The notes beneath the pieces were generated by a model, which ran no database searches, was not told the DNA's origin, and worked only from the letters and a program-made list of their open reading frames with translations. The position numbers and the translations under genes are program-made. Positions 10,500-20,202 of a stretch of 64,000 nt of DNA are shown here, one piece after another (position 1 is the stretch's first letter; the number at the start of each line of letters is the position of its first letter). Origin of the DNA: Tribonema minus (taxonomy: Eukaryota > Sar > Xanthophyceae > Tribonematales > Tribonemataceae); contig JAFCMP010000002.1 of the NCBI GenBank assembly GCA_017506865.1, forward strand, positions 1,550,001 through 1,614,000. The letters run 5' to 3'.

Positions 10500-12424
10500 C
10501 AACTTTGTACTTTTTATTAATTCTCGCTCAGGGCGCGAAAAAGCCCAGATGATTGGCATCTAGCTGTAAGGAATCTACATGTCGTATGACAGTCTGAAAG
10601 TGTCGCAACGACAACCACTCAAACGCCGCCGCCGCCAAATGGCATCTCGGGGTCCTCCCCTACGTCCTCCTCCATGTGCCCCCCCCCCCTGGATTCTGCC
10701 ATGTGTGTCATGACACGGCCAGAGTACGCCATGTGGAGCGCTGCCGACAGTGCCGAGCGTAAGCGCGCCAGGGCGATGCCCTTGAGAGCTTTAGGGCGCG
10801 CTCCTCCGGGCACTGACATCCTGCTGGCATACTCCGTCGCCACAGCCTCCAGCAGCTTCCGCCCCTGCTCCCCGATGCTGCCAAATGACCCTATTGCCAA
10901 TGTGGCAAGTTTGTAGCAATTCTGATCATAATGACCAGAATAGTGGGTAGTCTTGGCGGCCTCTTGGTCGCGGCAGCATCGCTCGGGGTCTGCTGCAGTC
11001 TTCGCCGCCCGCGACGCCACCTGTGCCTCGAAGCAGGTAACGTCCACCGTGAGCGGTAGGTGGCGTGTCGGGTCGTCGTAGCCGGTCACCGGGAAGGCGT
11101 CGGCAGGCAGCACGATGTCCATCCTGCGACTCCCCGGCGGCCCGGCGGACCCCAGAAACGGCGTGTAGTCCTCGTCCACCAGTCCCGTTTTGAGGTATTG
11201 CCGCAGGAGGCGCTGCGTGGCCCTCTTGACGCTATTGTGGACAATGGTGTCGTGCGCCTTGACGCGTGGCGCTTGACACAGCCGTGCATGCAGGATGCCG
11301 CCCGGCGACTTCCCGCACAGCTTGCAGCCTGCCGTCTGCTCCTCTACTCCGATGGCGCGTTTGACGGCCAGCTGCCAGGATAGGCCATCGAACGAAGCCG
11401 TTGTGGAGTACATGGGCTCGTTGAGGAATGCCATGCCGATCGAGTGCATGTGGCGCTGCGACCGGAATCGAGCAAGTGCTTGCGTGCGTTGCGTGCCCTG
11501 CGGCAGCTGTTGCAGGTCCGCCTCCACCTTATCTGCAAGCTCGGTAGCGACGGCATCTGCAAGCGCACTCTGATTGGGGCGCTTCAGGCTACACTGCAAC
11601 TGCAGAGCACTGGCGTCAAGTACGCAAGCAGCATCCGCACCAGTGCCACCACCTGCTGTCGGCCGCAGCGGCGGCTGCTGCGTAGGTGGTTGCTGCTGCA
11701 GTGGCGTTAGCGCTGGTGGCAGTATATGTTCCAGCTTGTCACCTGTTGCTGCACGTAGAGATGTGGCAGCTGTGGCGATCGTCCGCATGAGGGGCAGGCG
11801 CGCCACCTCTGCTGCTGCTGCGCCTTGTAGCATTGCTGGTGTGGAACGCGCAGCGCCTGCATTGACGGCTGCCGCTGCTGCGTGCGCTGGTGCTGCAGCT
11901 GTGCCGCCTGCCGTTGCTGCTGCTGCCAGTGGTGTTGCTGCTGCCGCAGGTGTTGGTGCAGCACCTGCCGCATTGGCCGCTGCCACCGCCATTGCCGCTG
12001 TCGCAGCCGGCACGGTTGCGGCGCCGCCTGCCGACGCTGCTCCTGTTGCAGGTGCTGCAGCAGCCCTTAGGCTAGTAGGGCCTGTAGCAGCTGTATTGCC
12101 TATGCCCGCAGCCGCTGCTGTTGATGCTGCAGTTAGTGATGCCGCCGAGGCCACTTGAGGTGCAACATGTGCTGCCGCTGCTGCAGCAGCCTCTGATGCT
12201 GGAGCAGCTGCTGCTGCCGCCGCTGCTGCTGCCGCCGGAGTAGTTGCGCCGTGCGCCGCCGCTGCTGCTGCTGCCGCTGGTGCCGCCTGTGCTGCCGCCG
12301 CGGCCCCTGATCCAGCGGCAGCTGCGTCGTGTGTTGCCGGAATGGCTGCGCCATAAGCGCGGCCAGCCGCTGATGCAGTTGCCGCTGCCGGAGCGACTTT
12401 GATGGTTGAACAGTGGCACGTTTG
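10500..12424 (-). mobile_element. LINE-like retroelement copy B, longest copy
   Basis: This has the same 3' end and tail as copy A (AATTAATAAAAA|GTACAAAG on the minus strand). It extends further 5' through a long Ala-rich segment to about 12424, where the 3' end of a third copy begins. Copies A, B and C are therefore head to tail. Even this copy has no reverse transcriptase motifs, so it is 5'-truncated or a chimera with low-complexity DNA. Confidence 0.72.
10619..12154 (-). CDS. LINE C-terminal protein, Ala-rich plus CCHC and REL-like domains (copy B)
   Basis: The frame has 511 codons from the ATG at 12154 to the stop at 10619. It is also open upstream to about 12424 with more Ala, so the ATG is only the first Met. 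About 190 N-terminal residues are almost entirely Ala with Thr, Pro and Gly. After them come the same CCHC finger (CKLCG, LHARLC), GSRRMDIVL and LMVDVTCFEA motifs as copy A, ending in an acidic and Gly-rich tail (EEDVGEDPEMPF, GGGGV). The substitutions from copy A are few and mostly conservative (T/I after GG; V/M silent-class changes). Without a linked RT it could act only in trans. It may also simply be a dead fragment. Confidence 0.6.
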   Translation of the reverse strand: MASAASLTAASTAAAAGIGNTAATGPTSLRAAAAPATGAASAGGAATVPAATAAMAVAAANAAGAAPTPAAAATPLAAAATAGGTAAAPAHAAAAAVNAGAARSTPAMLQGAAAAEVARLPLMRTIATAATSLRAATGDKLEHILPPALTPLQQQPPTQQPPLRPTAGGGTGADAACVLDASALQLQCSLKRPNQSALADAVATELADKVEADLQQLPQGTQRTQALARFRSQRHMHSIGMAFLNEPMYSTTASFDGLSWQLAVKRAIGVEEQTAGCKLCGKSPGGILHARLCQAPRVKAHDTIVHNSVKRATQRLLRQYLKTGLVDEDYTPFLGSAGPPGSRRMDIVLPADAFPVTGYDDPTRHLPLTVDVTCFEAQVASRAAKTAADPERCCRDQEAAKTTHYSGHYDQNCYKLATLAIGSFGSIGEQGRKLLEAVATEYASRMSVPGGARPKALKGIALARLRSALSAALHMAYSGRVMTHMAESRGGGHMEEDVGEDPEMPFGGGGV

Positions 12425-12567
12425 TACTTTTTTATTAATTCTCGCTCAGGGCGCGAAAAAGCTCAGATGAATGGCATCTGAGTTGAAGCTTGCTGTACGG
12501 AATCTACATGTCGTGTGACAGTCTGCAAGTGTCTCAACGACAACCACTGAAACGCGCGTTTGTATTT
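12425..12567 (-). mobile_element. LINE-like copy C, 3' end only
   Basis: The stretch gaattaataaaaaagtacaaa (minus strand) heads a diverged 3' UTR of the same family (gggcgcgaaaaagctcagat, ctacatgtcgtgtgacagtc). It lies directly 5' of copy B in the same orientation. About 120-140 bp are recognisable before the right inner edge of the large inverted repeat. Confidence 0.65.
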
Positions 12568-12810
12568 TTTTTTGGCTCTCGCTTAGGGCGCGACAAAGCC
12601 CAGATGGTGGACGTCGAGCTTGCTACCGTAACCACATGGTATTGTATCTTGTGAAATGCGCATTGCCGAATACTTTTGAACGACACCACCAAATGGCATC
12701 TCCCCCCACAGTGTCCTCGTCCATCTGTCCACACGCTTCAGACTCTGCCATGTGTGTCATGACATGTATAATACAGAGTACGCCATGGAGAGCGCTGCCG
12801 ATGGAGCTGA
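12568..12810 (-). mobile_element. Diverged relic of LINE 3' end at inner edge of right arm
   Basis: Inverted partner of 7595-7855. The minus strand shows ggcgtactctg-type sequence, catggcagagtctgaagc, ggtggtgtcgttcaaaag and the 3' UTR-like gggctttgtcgcgcc. The two arms therefore end inward in LINE tails that face each other. Confidence 0.6.
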
Positions 12811-13451
12811 AAATGAGTCACATATACACATGCCGACAAGTGTGAGCTGTGCGGCACACCAGCAGAAGACTGAATTGCGTGCACAACATCTGATCCAGTC
12901 ATCTCATACATGTCAGTTCAGACATTGGCAAATTGATAATCACCGCATCATGCAGGTGCAGCGAGCATGCAGGCAACGCACAAGCAGCAACAACACCATC
13001 ATCCAATGCATGATCAATACGTACAACACCATTATTAGCACCTACTCTTTGGCCATACGGCCAAGCATTGCAAACCCACACACTCCGAAAGCCAACAACA
13101 GTGTGCTTTGCGCCCTTGCATGCCACAAGTCTCTTGTCGACATACACGATACCGCCGAAAGACCTTGCACATTGCTGCTGTCCTGCTAAGGTACGTACAA
13201 ATCCGCCAACACTGCAAAGGTCTTCTATTCACAACCCACGGAGCTGCAGCAGCACGAGGGCTGTGCAACGCCGACTTATGCCACACTCGCAAAAGGGGCC
13301 TTTTCAAACAAACTGAGACGACTCTGAAGGGTGTGCGGCGACACTGCTGGCACACACGGAAACCCCAACGTAGACACCGTGGGGTCATGACATCTTGCGC
13401 ACCAATAGTTTGCGCCATGCTGACGCCCACAGCCATTGTGCAAGCACCCTA

Positions 13452-16400
13452 CTAAGGGAGGGATGTCATCCACGGTGGGCGAGCCACCACGAAGGGGTTG
13501 CCTTGCGCCTGCACACCTGCTGGTGCCGCTGCTGCCACCGTCGCGGGCAGCCTGGCGCTCACGCGGAGCACTGCTGCCGGCGCCGCAGCCAGGGGGCGGG
13601 GGTCCTGCCAGCTGACCCGAGGGCGCTGCGATGGCCTCACAGGCTGTCCCATCTCCCCTATCGCAGCAGCCCTTGCTGCAGCAGTAAGCTGAGCACTGCC
13701 AGCCGGCCTGGCGGATCCGCCCGCGGCGCTGACAGCAGCTGTGGCAGCGAGCCTATTGCCCTGCCCCTCTGCGCCAAAGCTGCACTCAGCATCCTCCTCC
13801 TCCTCCTCCGCTGCGCGCGCACCGCCCTCGCTGGGGCAGTCGCTGAGGCAGCCGTCAGACTCATCCGCTGCGACGGCGCCGTTGCTGGCATGCTGAGCAT
13901 TGCTGATGTGGGCGCTGCCGCTAGCTGCGAAAAAGTCATTGCTGCGCCCTCCCACTGCTGCTGCCGCTGCTGCTGAGATGGTGAAGGTGCGCTTACGAGG
14001 CGGCGCGTCCTCACTGCGAGGCGCGCACTTGCGCTTTCGCCCAGGCAGCTGTGAGCTCGCTGCACTGATCGGCTCAGCATCTGCACTGCTGCTGTCGCTG
14101 CCGCTGCCACTGCCGCCGCTGCCGCTGCCGCCGCCGCCGCTGCCGCCATGCGTGCCGCCTGCTTCACGCCTTGCGGCCCCCTGGGCATGCTTGTTTCCTG
14201 CAAGCCCTGCAGCGGCAGCTGCTCCCACGTCAGCGGGCGCTGCTGGAGGCTGCTGCGCAGGCTGCGCGCAGTAGCCCGGCGGGTGGATCCTCGCTCCCGA
14301 CGCAACCCCATTGCTGCCGCCGTAGTCTGGCCACACGTCTGCAGCGCTGCCACCATCCTCACGGTCGCTGCTGTACACGAACGGCTGCAGCGAAAGCGGA
14401 GGAGTAGCCAAGCGCGCGGCGGTGGCAGCCATGGCGGCGGCGACGGCGCTGCTGATGATGCTGCTTTGCTCTGCTGCGTGCGCCCTGGCATGCGCAGCGG
14501 TGCCGCTCTGCTCTGCCGATGCGGCGCGAAGGCTGCCCATGCGCGCTCTCACTGCCGCAGCTGCCGCTGCCGCCGCCGCTGCCGCGTCAAATGCTGGCTC
14601 TTCTGCCGCCGCCGCTGCTGCTGCCGATGCTGGCCCAGCGGCGGCACGCTTGCGCGGCGGCGTGTCGTCAGCGGGGGCGCGCTTGCGCTTTCGTGAGCGC
14701 AGAGCTGCGGAGTCCCCTGGGTCCAGCTCCGCGCCTGCATGCGACGCGTCGCTGTTGCCAGGTGTGCTGCTGTCTCCGTCCGCACGTGCGCTGGCGCCGT
14801 CGCTGATCTGCTGACTAAGGCCGCTATCAGAGCAGTCTGCCGCGCTGCCGCTGATGCTGTTGTCGCCACTGACATGACGCGGGGGCACCGCAGGCTCCTC
14901 TTCTAGCGCAGATGCCGCTGCCGAGAGCAGCACCGCATTGGCGCAGCTCACGGCAGCCTCCTGCGCGTCATCAGCGGCGTCGTCAACTTGCTGAGCGCTG
15001 CTGTCGCTGTTGCCGTGCTCAAACGCAACCCCGTAGGCTAGGGCTGCCTCTGCTGCTGCGGGCGGCGCCTCGTGCTGCTGAGCATTCATCTCGCCATGCT
15101 CCTGCGCTAGCGCAGCGCTTGGCTGCCCAGCTTCAGGCCCCACCATGTACTGCGCCGCCACCTGGCGAGAGAGGACCTCCATTAAGGCATCCTCATCACT
15201 ATAGCTGCGGCTGCGGCGGCGCCTGCCTCCACTGGAGATATCTGGGGGGTCGCTAGCAGTGGCGGCAGCAGGCGCAGCGCTGCCATCAGGGTCGGCGCTG
15301 CTGGTGACACTGACGGACGCAGAGTCCATGTCAGCATCACCTGCGCAGCTGTCGTTGCAGGCGCTGCGGTAGCCACTGGACGCAGCGTCCATGTCATCAT
15401 GGTCGCCTGCTGCGTCACTGTCGCGGGCGGAGTATATGTCGCACTAACTAGCGGCGTCGCTGACATCCTCGGCATTGCAGCTTCTAGCGCCGCCGTACTG
15501 AGCGCTGCTGTCGTCCATGCTGCTGCTGCTGCTGCTGCCGCTGTGCTGTGCGCCGCCGATGTCCATGCCGTTGATGCTGTAGTCGCCACTGGCATGATGC
15601 GCGGACACAGCAGGCTCCTCTTCTAGTGCAGGTGCCGCTGTCGCTGGCGGCACAGAGTCGGCGCAGCTCGGCGCAGCCTCCTGCGCAGCATCAGCGGCGT
15701 CGCCGGCTTGCTTAGCGCTGCTGTTGCTGCTGCCGTGCTCAGAAGTGGCACCGTAGGCTGGAGCTGCGGCTGCTGCTGCGGGCGGTGCCTCGTGTTGCTG
15801 AGCATCCATCTCGCCGTGCTCCTGCGCCAGCGCACCGCCTGTTGAGCCGGCTTCAGGCGCCACCATGTACTGCGCCGCCACCTGGCGATAGAGGTCCTTC
15901 ATCAGGGCATCCTCATCGAAAGAGTCGGCGGGGCGGCGCCTGCGCCTGCCTCCACTGGAAAAAGCAACAGCATCGCTAGCAGCGGCGGCAGCGGGCGCAG
16001 CGCTGCCGTCTGGGTCGGCGTTGCTGGCGACACTGACGACCGCGATGTCCATGTCAGCATCGTCTGCGCAGCTGTCGTCGCAGGCGCTGCGGTAGCCACT
16101 GGACGCAGCATCCATGTCATCATGGTCGCCTGCTGCTTCGTTGTCGCTGGCGGAGTAGATGGAGCAGTCGTCGGAAGCACCGCCGACATCCTCGGCATCG
16201 CAGCTGCTGGCGCCGCCGTGCTGAGCGCTGCTGTAATCCATGCTGCTGCTGCTGCTGCTGTGCTGTGCGCCGTCGACACCCATGCCGCCGTGTTCGCTGC
16301 TGCTGCTGCTGCTGCTGCCGCTGCTGCTGTGTTGAGCGCTGCCGACGTCCATGTCGCTTCCGTTGCTGTCGTCACCGCCGCTGCTGCCGCTGGCGCTGCC

Positions 16401-16749
16401 GTGCTGAGCGTTGCTGCTGCTGCTGCGCGGAGTACTGCTGACGGCAATGACGCCTCCGCTGCTGCCGCCGGCGCCGCTGCTGCTACTGCTCTGCAGAACG
16501 AGGACACCGGACCCAGGTCCTGCTGCTGCTGCCATCGCTGCCGCTCTTGAAGTGGCCGGACGTTTACGCGGCGGCGTGTCGACTGCATCGTCATGCGCTC
16601 GGTTGCGCTTGAGCAGGCGTGCCACTGTGGGGTCCTCCTCCTCTGACTCATCGGTGGAATAGCCGCTGCCGCTGCTGCTGCCGCTGGGACTCGTGTGCCT
16701 TGGCCAAGCCGTTGGCATCGCGTCCGATATTGGACCGAGCGTGGCATGC
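13452..16749 (-). pseudogene. Right-arm copy: Ala/Ser-rich nuclear-type protein, zinc finger deleted, in-frame TAG
   Basis: The large last exon runs from the acceptor CATGCGTAG|G (exon starts 16749) to the stop at 13452. It stays in one frame throughout, interrupted only by TAG at 15444-15446. The left copy has GAG at the same codon (GCT AGT GAG TGC), so this is a one-base nonsense change. It shares the two ~210-aa repeats and three basic RKR...PxRKR motifs with the left copy. The segment with the RanBP2 finger is missing: about eight residues replace about seventy near 14515-14545. Upstream, the 763-bp intron 16750-17512 joins in phase to the exon ending CCTGCGCT|GTGAGT. Read-through of the TAG cannot be excluded but is not needed to explain the data. 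Confidence 0.72.
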
Positions 16750-17512
16750 CTACGCATGAGGAAAGCAACGTGCATGTTCATCAGAAATGTAATGGGAATG
16801 TACAGTAGCATGTTACACGTTCTCATATTTTTGACAGTTGAAACGGCCTGTCAAGAGCATCACTGCCTGCACTAACAAACATAAACACCACATTCTGTTG
16901 GGTTCAATGCATGATATATAGTTGCTGCATGTAACATGACCCACACCAACAGGTTGTGTACACGTTGACATTCAAATATGTATATATTGACCAATTGTAG
17001 CGGAAATCACTCCACAATACTGTTCTGTAGATGGGAAGCTGACTACCTGCCTCCTCTGAGCACTGCAACGCGCTGCGAGAAAACCTTGGTTGGCACACCT
17101 GCAGGAAGCTCCCACCATTTAGGCCCATCATGAACCATGAAACTTGAGTGAAGTTCACGGTAAAAATAGTAAAGCATGCCAGCTCAGCAGCTTCTTAGTG
17201 GAAGTCCTGGCCTTGCGCCGTAGTGCGCGCAATCATGCCATCACAGCTTCCGGAAGAGGATACCGGCAGGCAAATGAGGTCATGAGCATCATATTGATCA
17301 TAAGAATAGGAACGTTGAGGTAGCACAAGCGGGCAAAGCGGGCTAGTTCAGTGCCACTTTGTGATCACACTTTGTAGCAATACGAGAGGTACGAGATACT
17401 TCCACAACAGAATCCTGTACTGGTGATTGAATGCCAGAGGCAGGACTCAAGGCGCAGGCACAGACTTCTACGTGGGCAGACACTGATCATAAATTGATAA
17501 TCGAAGACTCAC

Positions 17513-19350
17513 AGCGCAGGGGAAGCAGGGGGGGTGGCTGACCATGCTCCACGCTGGACCTCTTGACGCGCCTCCGCCGCCGCCGCCGCCGCCGCCATTG
17601 CAGGTGCCGCTGCTGCCTCCGCAGCTGCGCGCGCTTGCACCACTTCACTGGTCGCTTGGCTTAAGTGCTGCCGCGGTGCCTGCTGCTGGCGCCGCCAGTG
17701 CCGCCTCTGCAGGTCCTGCTGCCGCCGCTGCTGCCGCCGCTGCTGCAGGTTCTCCTGCATGTTCAACTGCGTTTGGCGACGCTCCATCTGCTGCCGCCAG
17801 TACTGCGCGTGCGCCTCATTCCGCCACGCCTGCTGCGGGACACCCTCCGAATCACCTCCGTCGAACGCGTGCGCCGCTGCCGCAGCCCCAGCGGCGGCAC
17901 CGAACATCGAGCTCTCGCTGTTGCGTTGTCAGAAAACGATGTCCGCCTCCACCGCACGCGTTGCGTTGCCAGGTACGGCGTCTACGCGCGGCTCCTGCGC
18001 CGCCGCCGCCGCCGCCGCTGTCGCAACCGCTGCCTCTGCTGCTACGGGCTCTGCTGCCGGTGCTGCTGCTGCTGCTGCCTCTACTGCTCGCTGCGCATCA
18101 ATGGCTCCTGCGCAGGCCGCCGCCGCAAGCGCAGCTGGCATCGCTGCTGCATCCAGCTCCTTCGGATGGCAACCCCCCTGCCATCGACGGCGCCGCCGCG
18201 GCAGTAGCTGGCAGCGCTCCCTCCGCCGTCGCCGCTGCAGCATCTGCGGCGGCAGCGCCTCCGTGCACACGCGCCGCCGCTGCCTCCGCCACTGCGCCGT
18301 TCTCTGCTGCGTCATCTGCAGCAGCAGCAGCAGCAGCACCGCATGGTGAGACCAGTGGCGTAAGATGTATTTGTGAGAAGGTGTGCGTGGTTGCATGCCG
18401 CTCCAAATATGTGCGGAAGGTGGATGAGCACTGTGGCTGCAGTAGCAGAAAATTGGGGGCTGTGCCCAGCCGCGGCAACACATGTTGTGCAATAGACTAT
18501 ACGATCTCTGACCATGCGGCGGCGCTGACAGAGTAAGCAGTAGCTTGTGTATATGTGGAGCGCATGCAATCGGTGTGCAGAGTCCAACTGATAGTGCTAC
18601 GGTTCCACAAGCCTGCAGTGTACGCTACAAGCACACACACGAGCATGAGACCTTACCACTGCCTTGTAGAATGTCAAGATACAATACCAGTACTGGAGCA
18701 GTCAGACATCAAGACATGTCAGCAGATGACATTTTGAATACATTTCTTGCTAGAATGTACTACACAGTAAATCACTGCATGCATAGGCGTCCCTGGAAAC
18801 GAGCATCATCAATGCCCTGACCGGCAAGTGTCAGCCTTTCTTCTGCACTGACATATTTCAACTGAAAGTGAATACCAACCATCCATGCCATGACACATCT
18901 TGTGAACGGTCCGCTTCAAACCCTACCAATCGCACCACCTCAACTGCATACTTCAACTTTTTGTACTTCAAGACCCACCTCCTCTTTCCGCAGCAGAAGG
19001 CTCTACGCCCACCACGTGAACACGTGATTCGCCCGCACGCACTGTCACATTGTCCACCGCCGCTGTGATGAGTCCCAAGTTTGCAGTATCTGCCTCCGCC
19101 AGCTCTGCTGCAGGCTGCGTCTCCGCGTCCATGGCTCCTGCGCAGGCCGCCGCCGCACGCGCAGCTGGCATTGTTGCTGCGTCCAGCGCTGCTTCCGCCA
19201 GCAAACCCCCTGCCATCGCCGGCGCCGCCGCAGCTACAGCTGGCAGCGCGCCCTCCGCTGCCGTCGCTGCTGCAGCATCCGCAGTGGCAGCGCCCCCGTG
19301 CACATGCGCCGCCGCTGCCTCCACCGCTGCGCTGTCTCCCGCTGCGTCAT
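17513..19350 (-). pseudogene. Upstream exons of right-arm gene, tandem duplicated exon pair, one copy broken
   Basis: Two homologous exons lie on the minus strand, 19350-18979 and 18315-17513. Both start with a phase-1 acceptor (GCAG|ATGACGCAG) and share Ala-rich sequence (AHVHGGAATADAAAAT against ARVHGGAAAADAAAAT; APAMAGG against APSMAGG). The first ends with the module LGLITAAVDNVTVRAG ... HVVGVEPSAAERG and donor GGAG|GTGGGT (phase 1), so it splices in frame to the second. The second has a small deletion near 18165 that shifts frame and an in-frame TGA at 17929-17931. It then continues as a Gln/Arg-rich helix (QYWRQQMERRQTQLNMQ) to the donor at 17513. These breaks suggest the right-arm gene has decayed. 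Gene start not found. Confidence 0.55.
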
Positions 19351-19671
19351 CTGCGGCAGCAAGAGTACCGCGTGATGAGACCAAGAAGTGGCATAGAATA
19401 TATGCGTGGACAGGTGTGCGTGTGCAAACTGCTCCATGTATGTGCTGATACTGGATGAGCACTGTGGCTGCCGCAGCAGAAAATTGGATCCTGCGCTGAA
19501 CTGCACATATATCAATGCCGCACAGTGGACTGTGCGTTTTCTGACCAAGCGACCGTGCTGATGGTGAGTGAGCAGTTGGTCATGTATTCAAGCACAAAGA
19601 CGTAAATCACAACGATGTACAGATTGGGGCAGAAAAGTGCTGCGGTTCCGTCGCAGCTGCAACACTGCCAG

Positions 19672-20106
19672 TTTCGGCAGAGGGGGCGTTGGCCATGCAG
19701 GAGGCCGCGACAGCACCTGCAGGGGCAGCGGTGGAGCTGGTGGAGGCGGATGCTTCAATTTGGGACTCATCACAACGGCGGTGGACAGTGTGACAGTGCG
19801 CGCGGGCACGTCACATGTTCACGTGGTGGGCATACAGCCTTCTGCTGCGCAGAGAGGAGGTACGTCACATGTTCACGTGGTGGGCGTACAGCCTTCTGCT
19901 GCGCAGAGAGGAGGTAGGTCTTGACGAAAACAACTTGAAGTATGTACCCCACGTGAACATGTGACGTGCCCGCGCGCTCTGTCACACTGTCCACCGCCGT
20001 TGTGATGAGTCCCAAAGTTGAAGCATCCGCCTCCGCCAGCTTCACCGGTGCCCCTGCAGGTGCTGTCGCGGCCTCCTGAATTGCCAGCGCCCCCTCTGCC
20101 GACACT
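19672..20106. repeat. Inverted repeat, 163-bp arms, with exon-like module on both strands
   Basis: 19672-19835 and 19944-20106 are inverted copies at roughly 90% identity by eye. Both contain ggaggccgcgacagcacctg and ggactcatcacaacggcggt. Each arm encodes the AAVDSVTVRAGTSHVH-type module seen in the exon at 18979-19350, now on opposite strands. A 1-bp deletion (tcaatttggg against tcaactttggg) shifts the plus-strand copy. The spacer holds two 57-bp direct repeats (19809-19920) built around cacatgttcacgtggtgggc. Confidence 0.7.
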
Positions 20107-20167
20107 GACAGTAATACTGTAGCTGCGACGACAGCTCAAACAGATGTAATCTGCGATCTTGGACTGC

Positions 20168-20200
20168 GCGCGCTGCTGCTGCTGCTGCTGCTGCTGCTGT
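20168..20200. repeat. (CTG)n microsatellite
   Basis: A run of about ten gct/ctg units lies just downstream of the stop codon of the gene at 20203-25878. Similar short CAG/CTG runs are at 3894-3920, 18318-18337, 53759-53781 and 58215-58236. Confidence 0.85.
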
Positions 20201-20202
20201 AG

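Larger units (their letters stand above)
12568..17505 (-). repeat. Right arm of giant inverted duplication
   Basis: This is the reverse-complement partner of 2744-7855, with the landmarks listed there. The homology still continues at 17480-17505, where the left arm is broken by the hAT element. The true outer limit is therefore unknown and probably includes the exons upstream of 17505. Confidence 0.85.

Noticed and set aside
9208-12154. Calling the LINE-like copies complete genes or a host nuclease system.
   Set aside because: Copies have truncated 5' ends, target duplications and a shared 3' tail, so they are retroelement fragments.
15444-15446. TAG as a sense codon (variant nuclear code).
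   Set aside because: The left-arm copy has GAG at this codon, and other genes here end normally at TAG, TGA or TAA. A simple nonsense mutation is enough.
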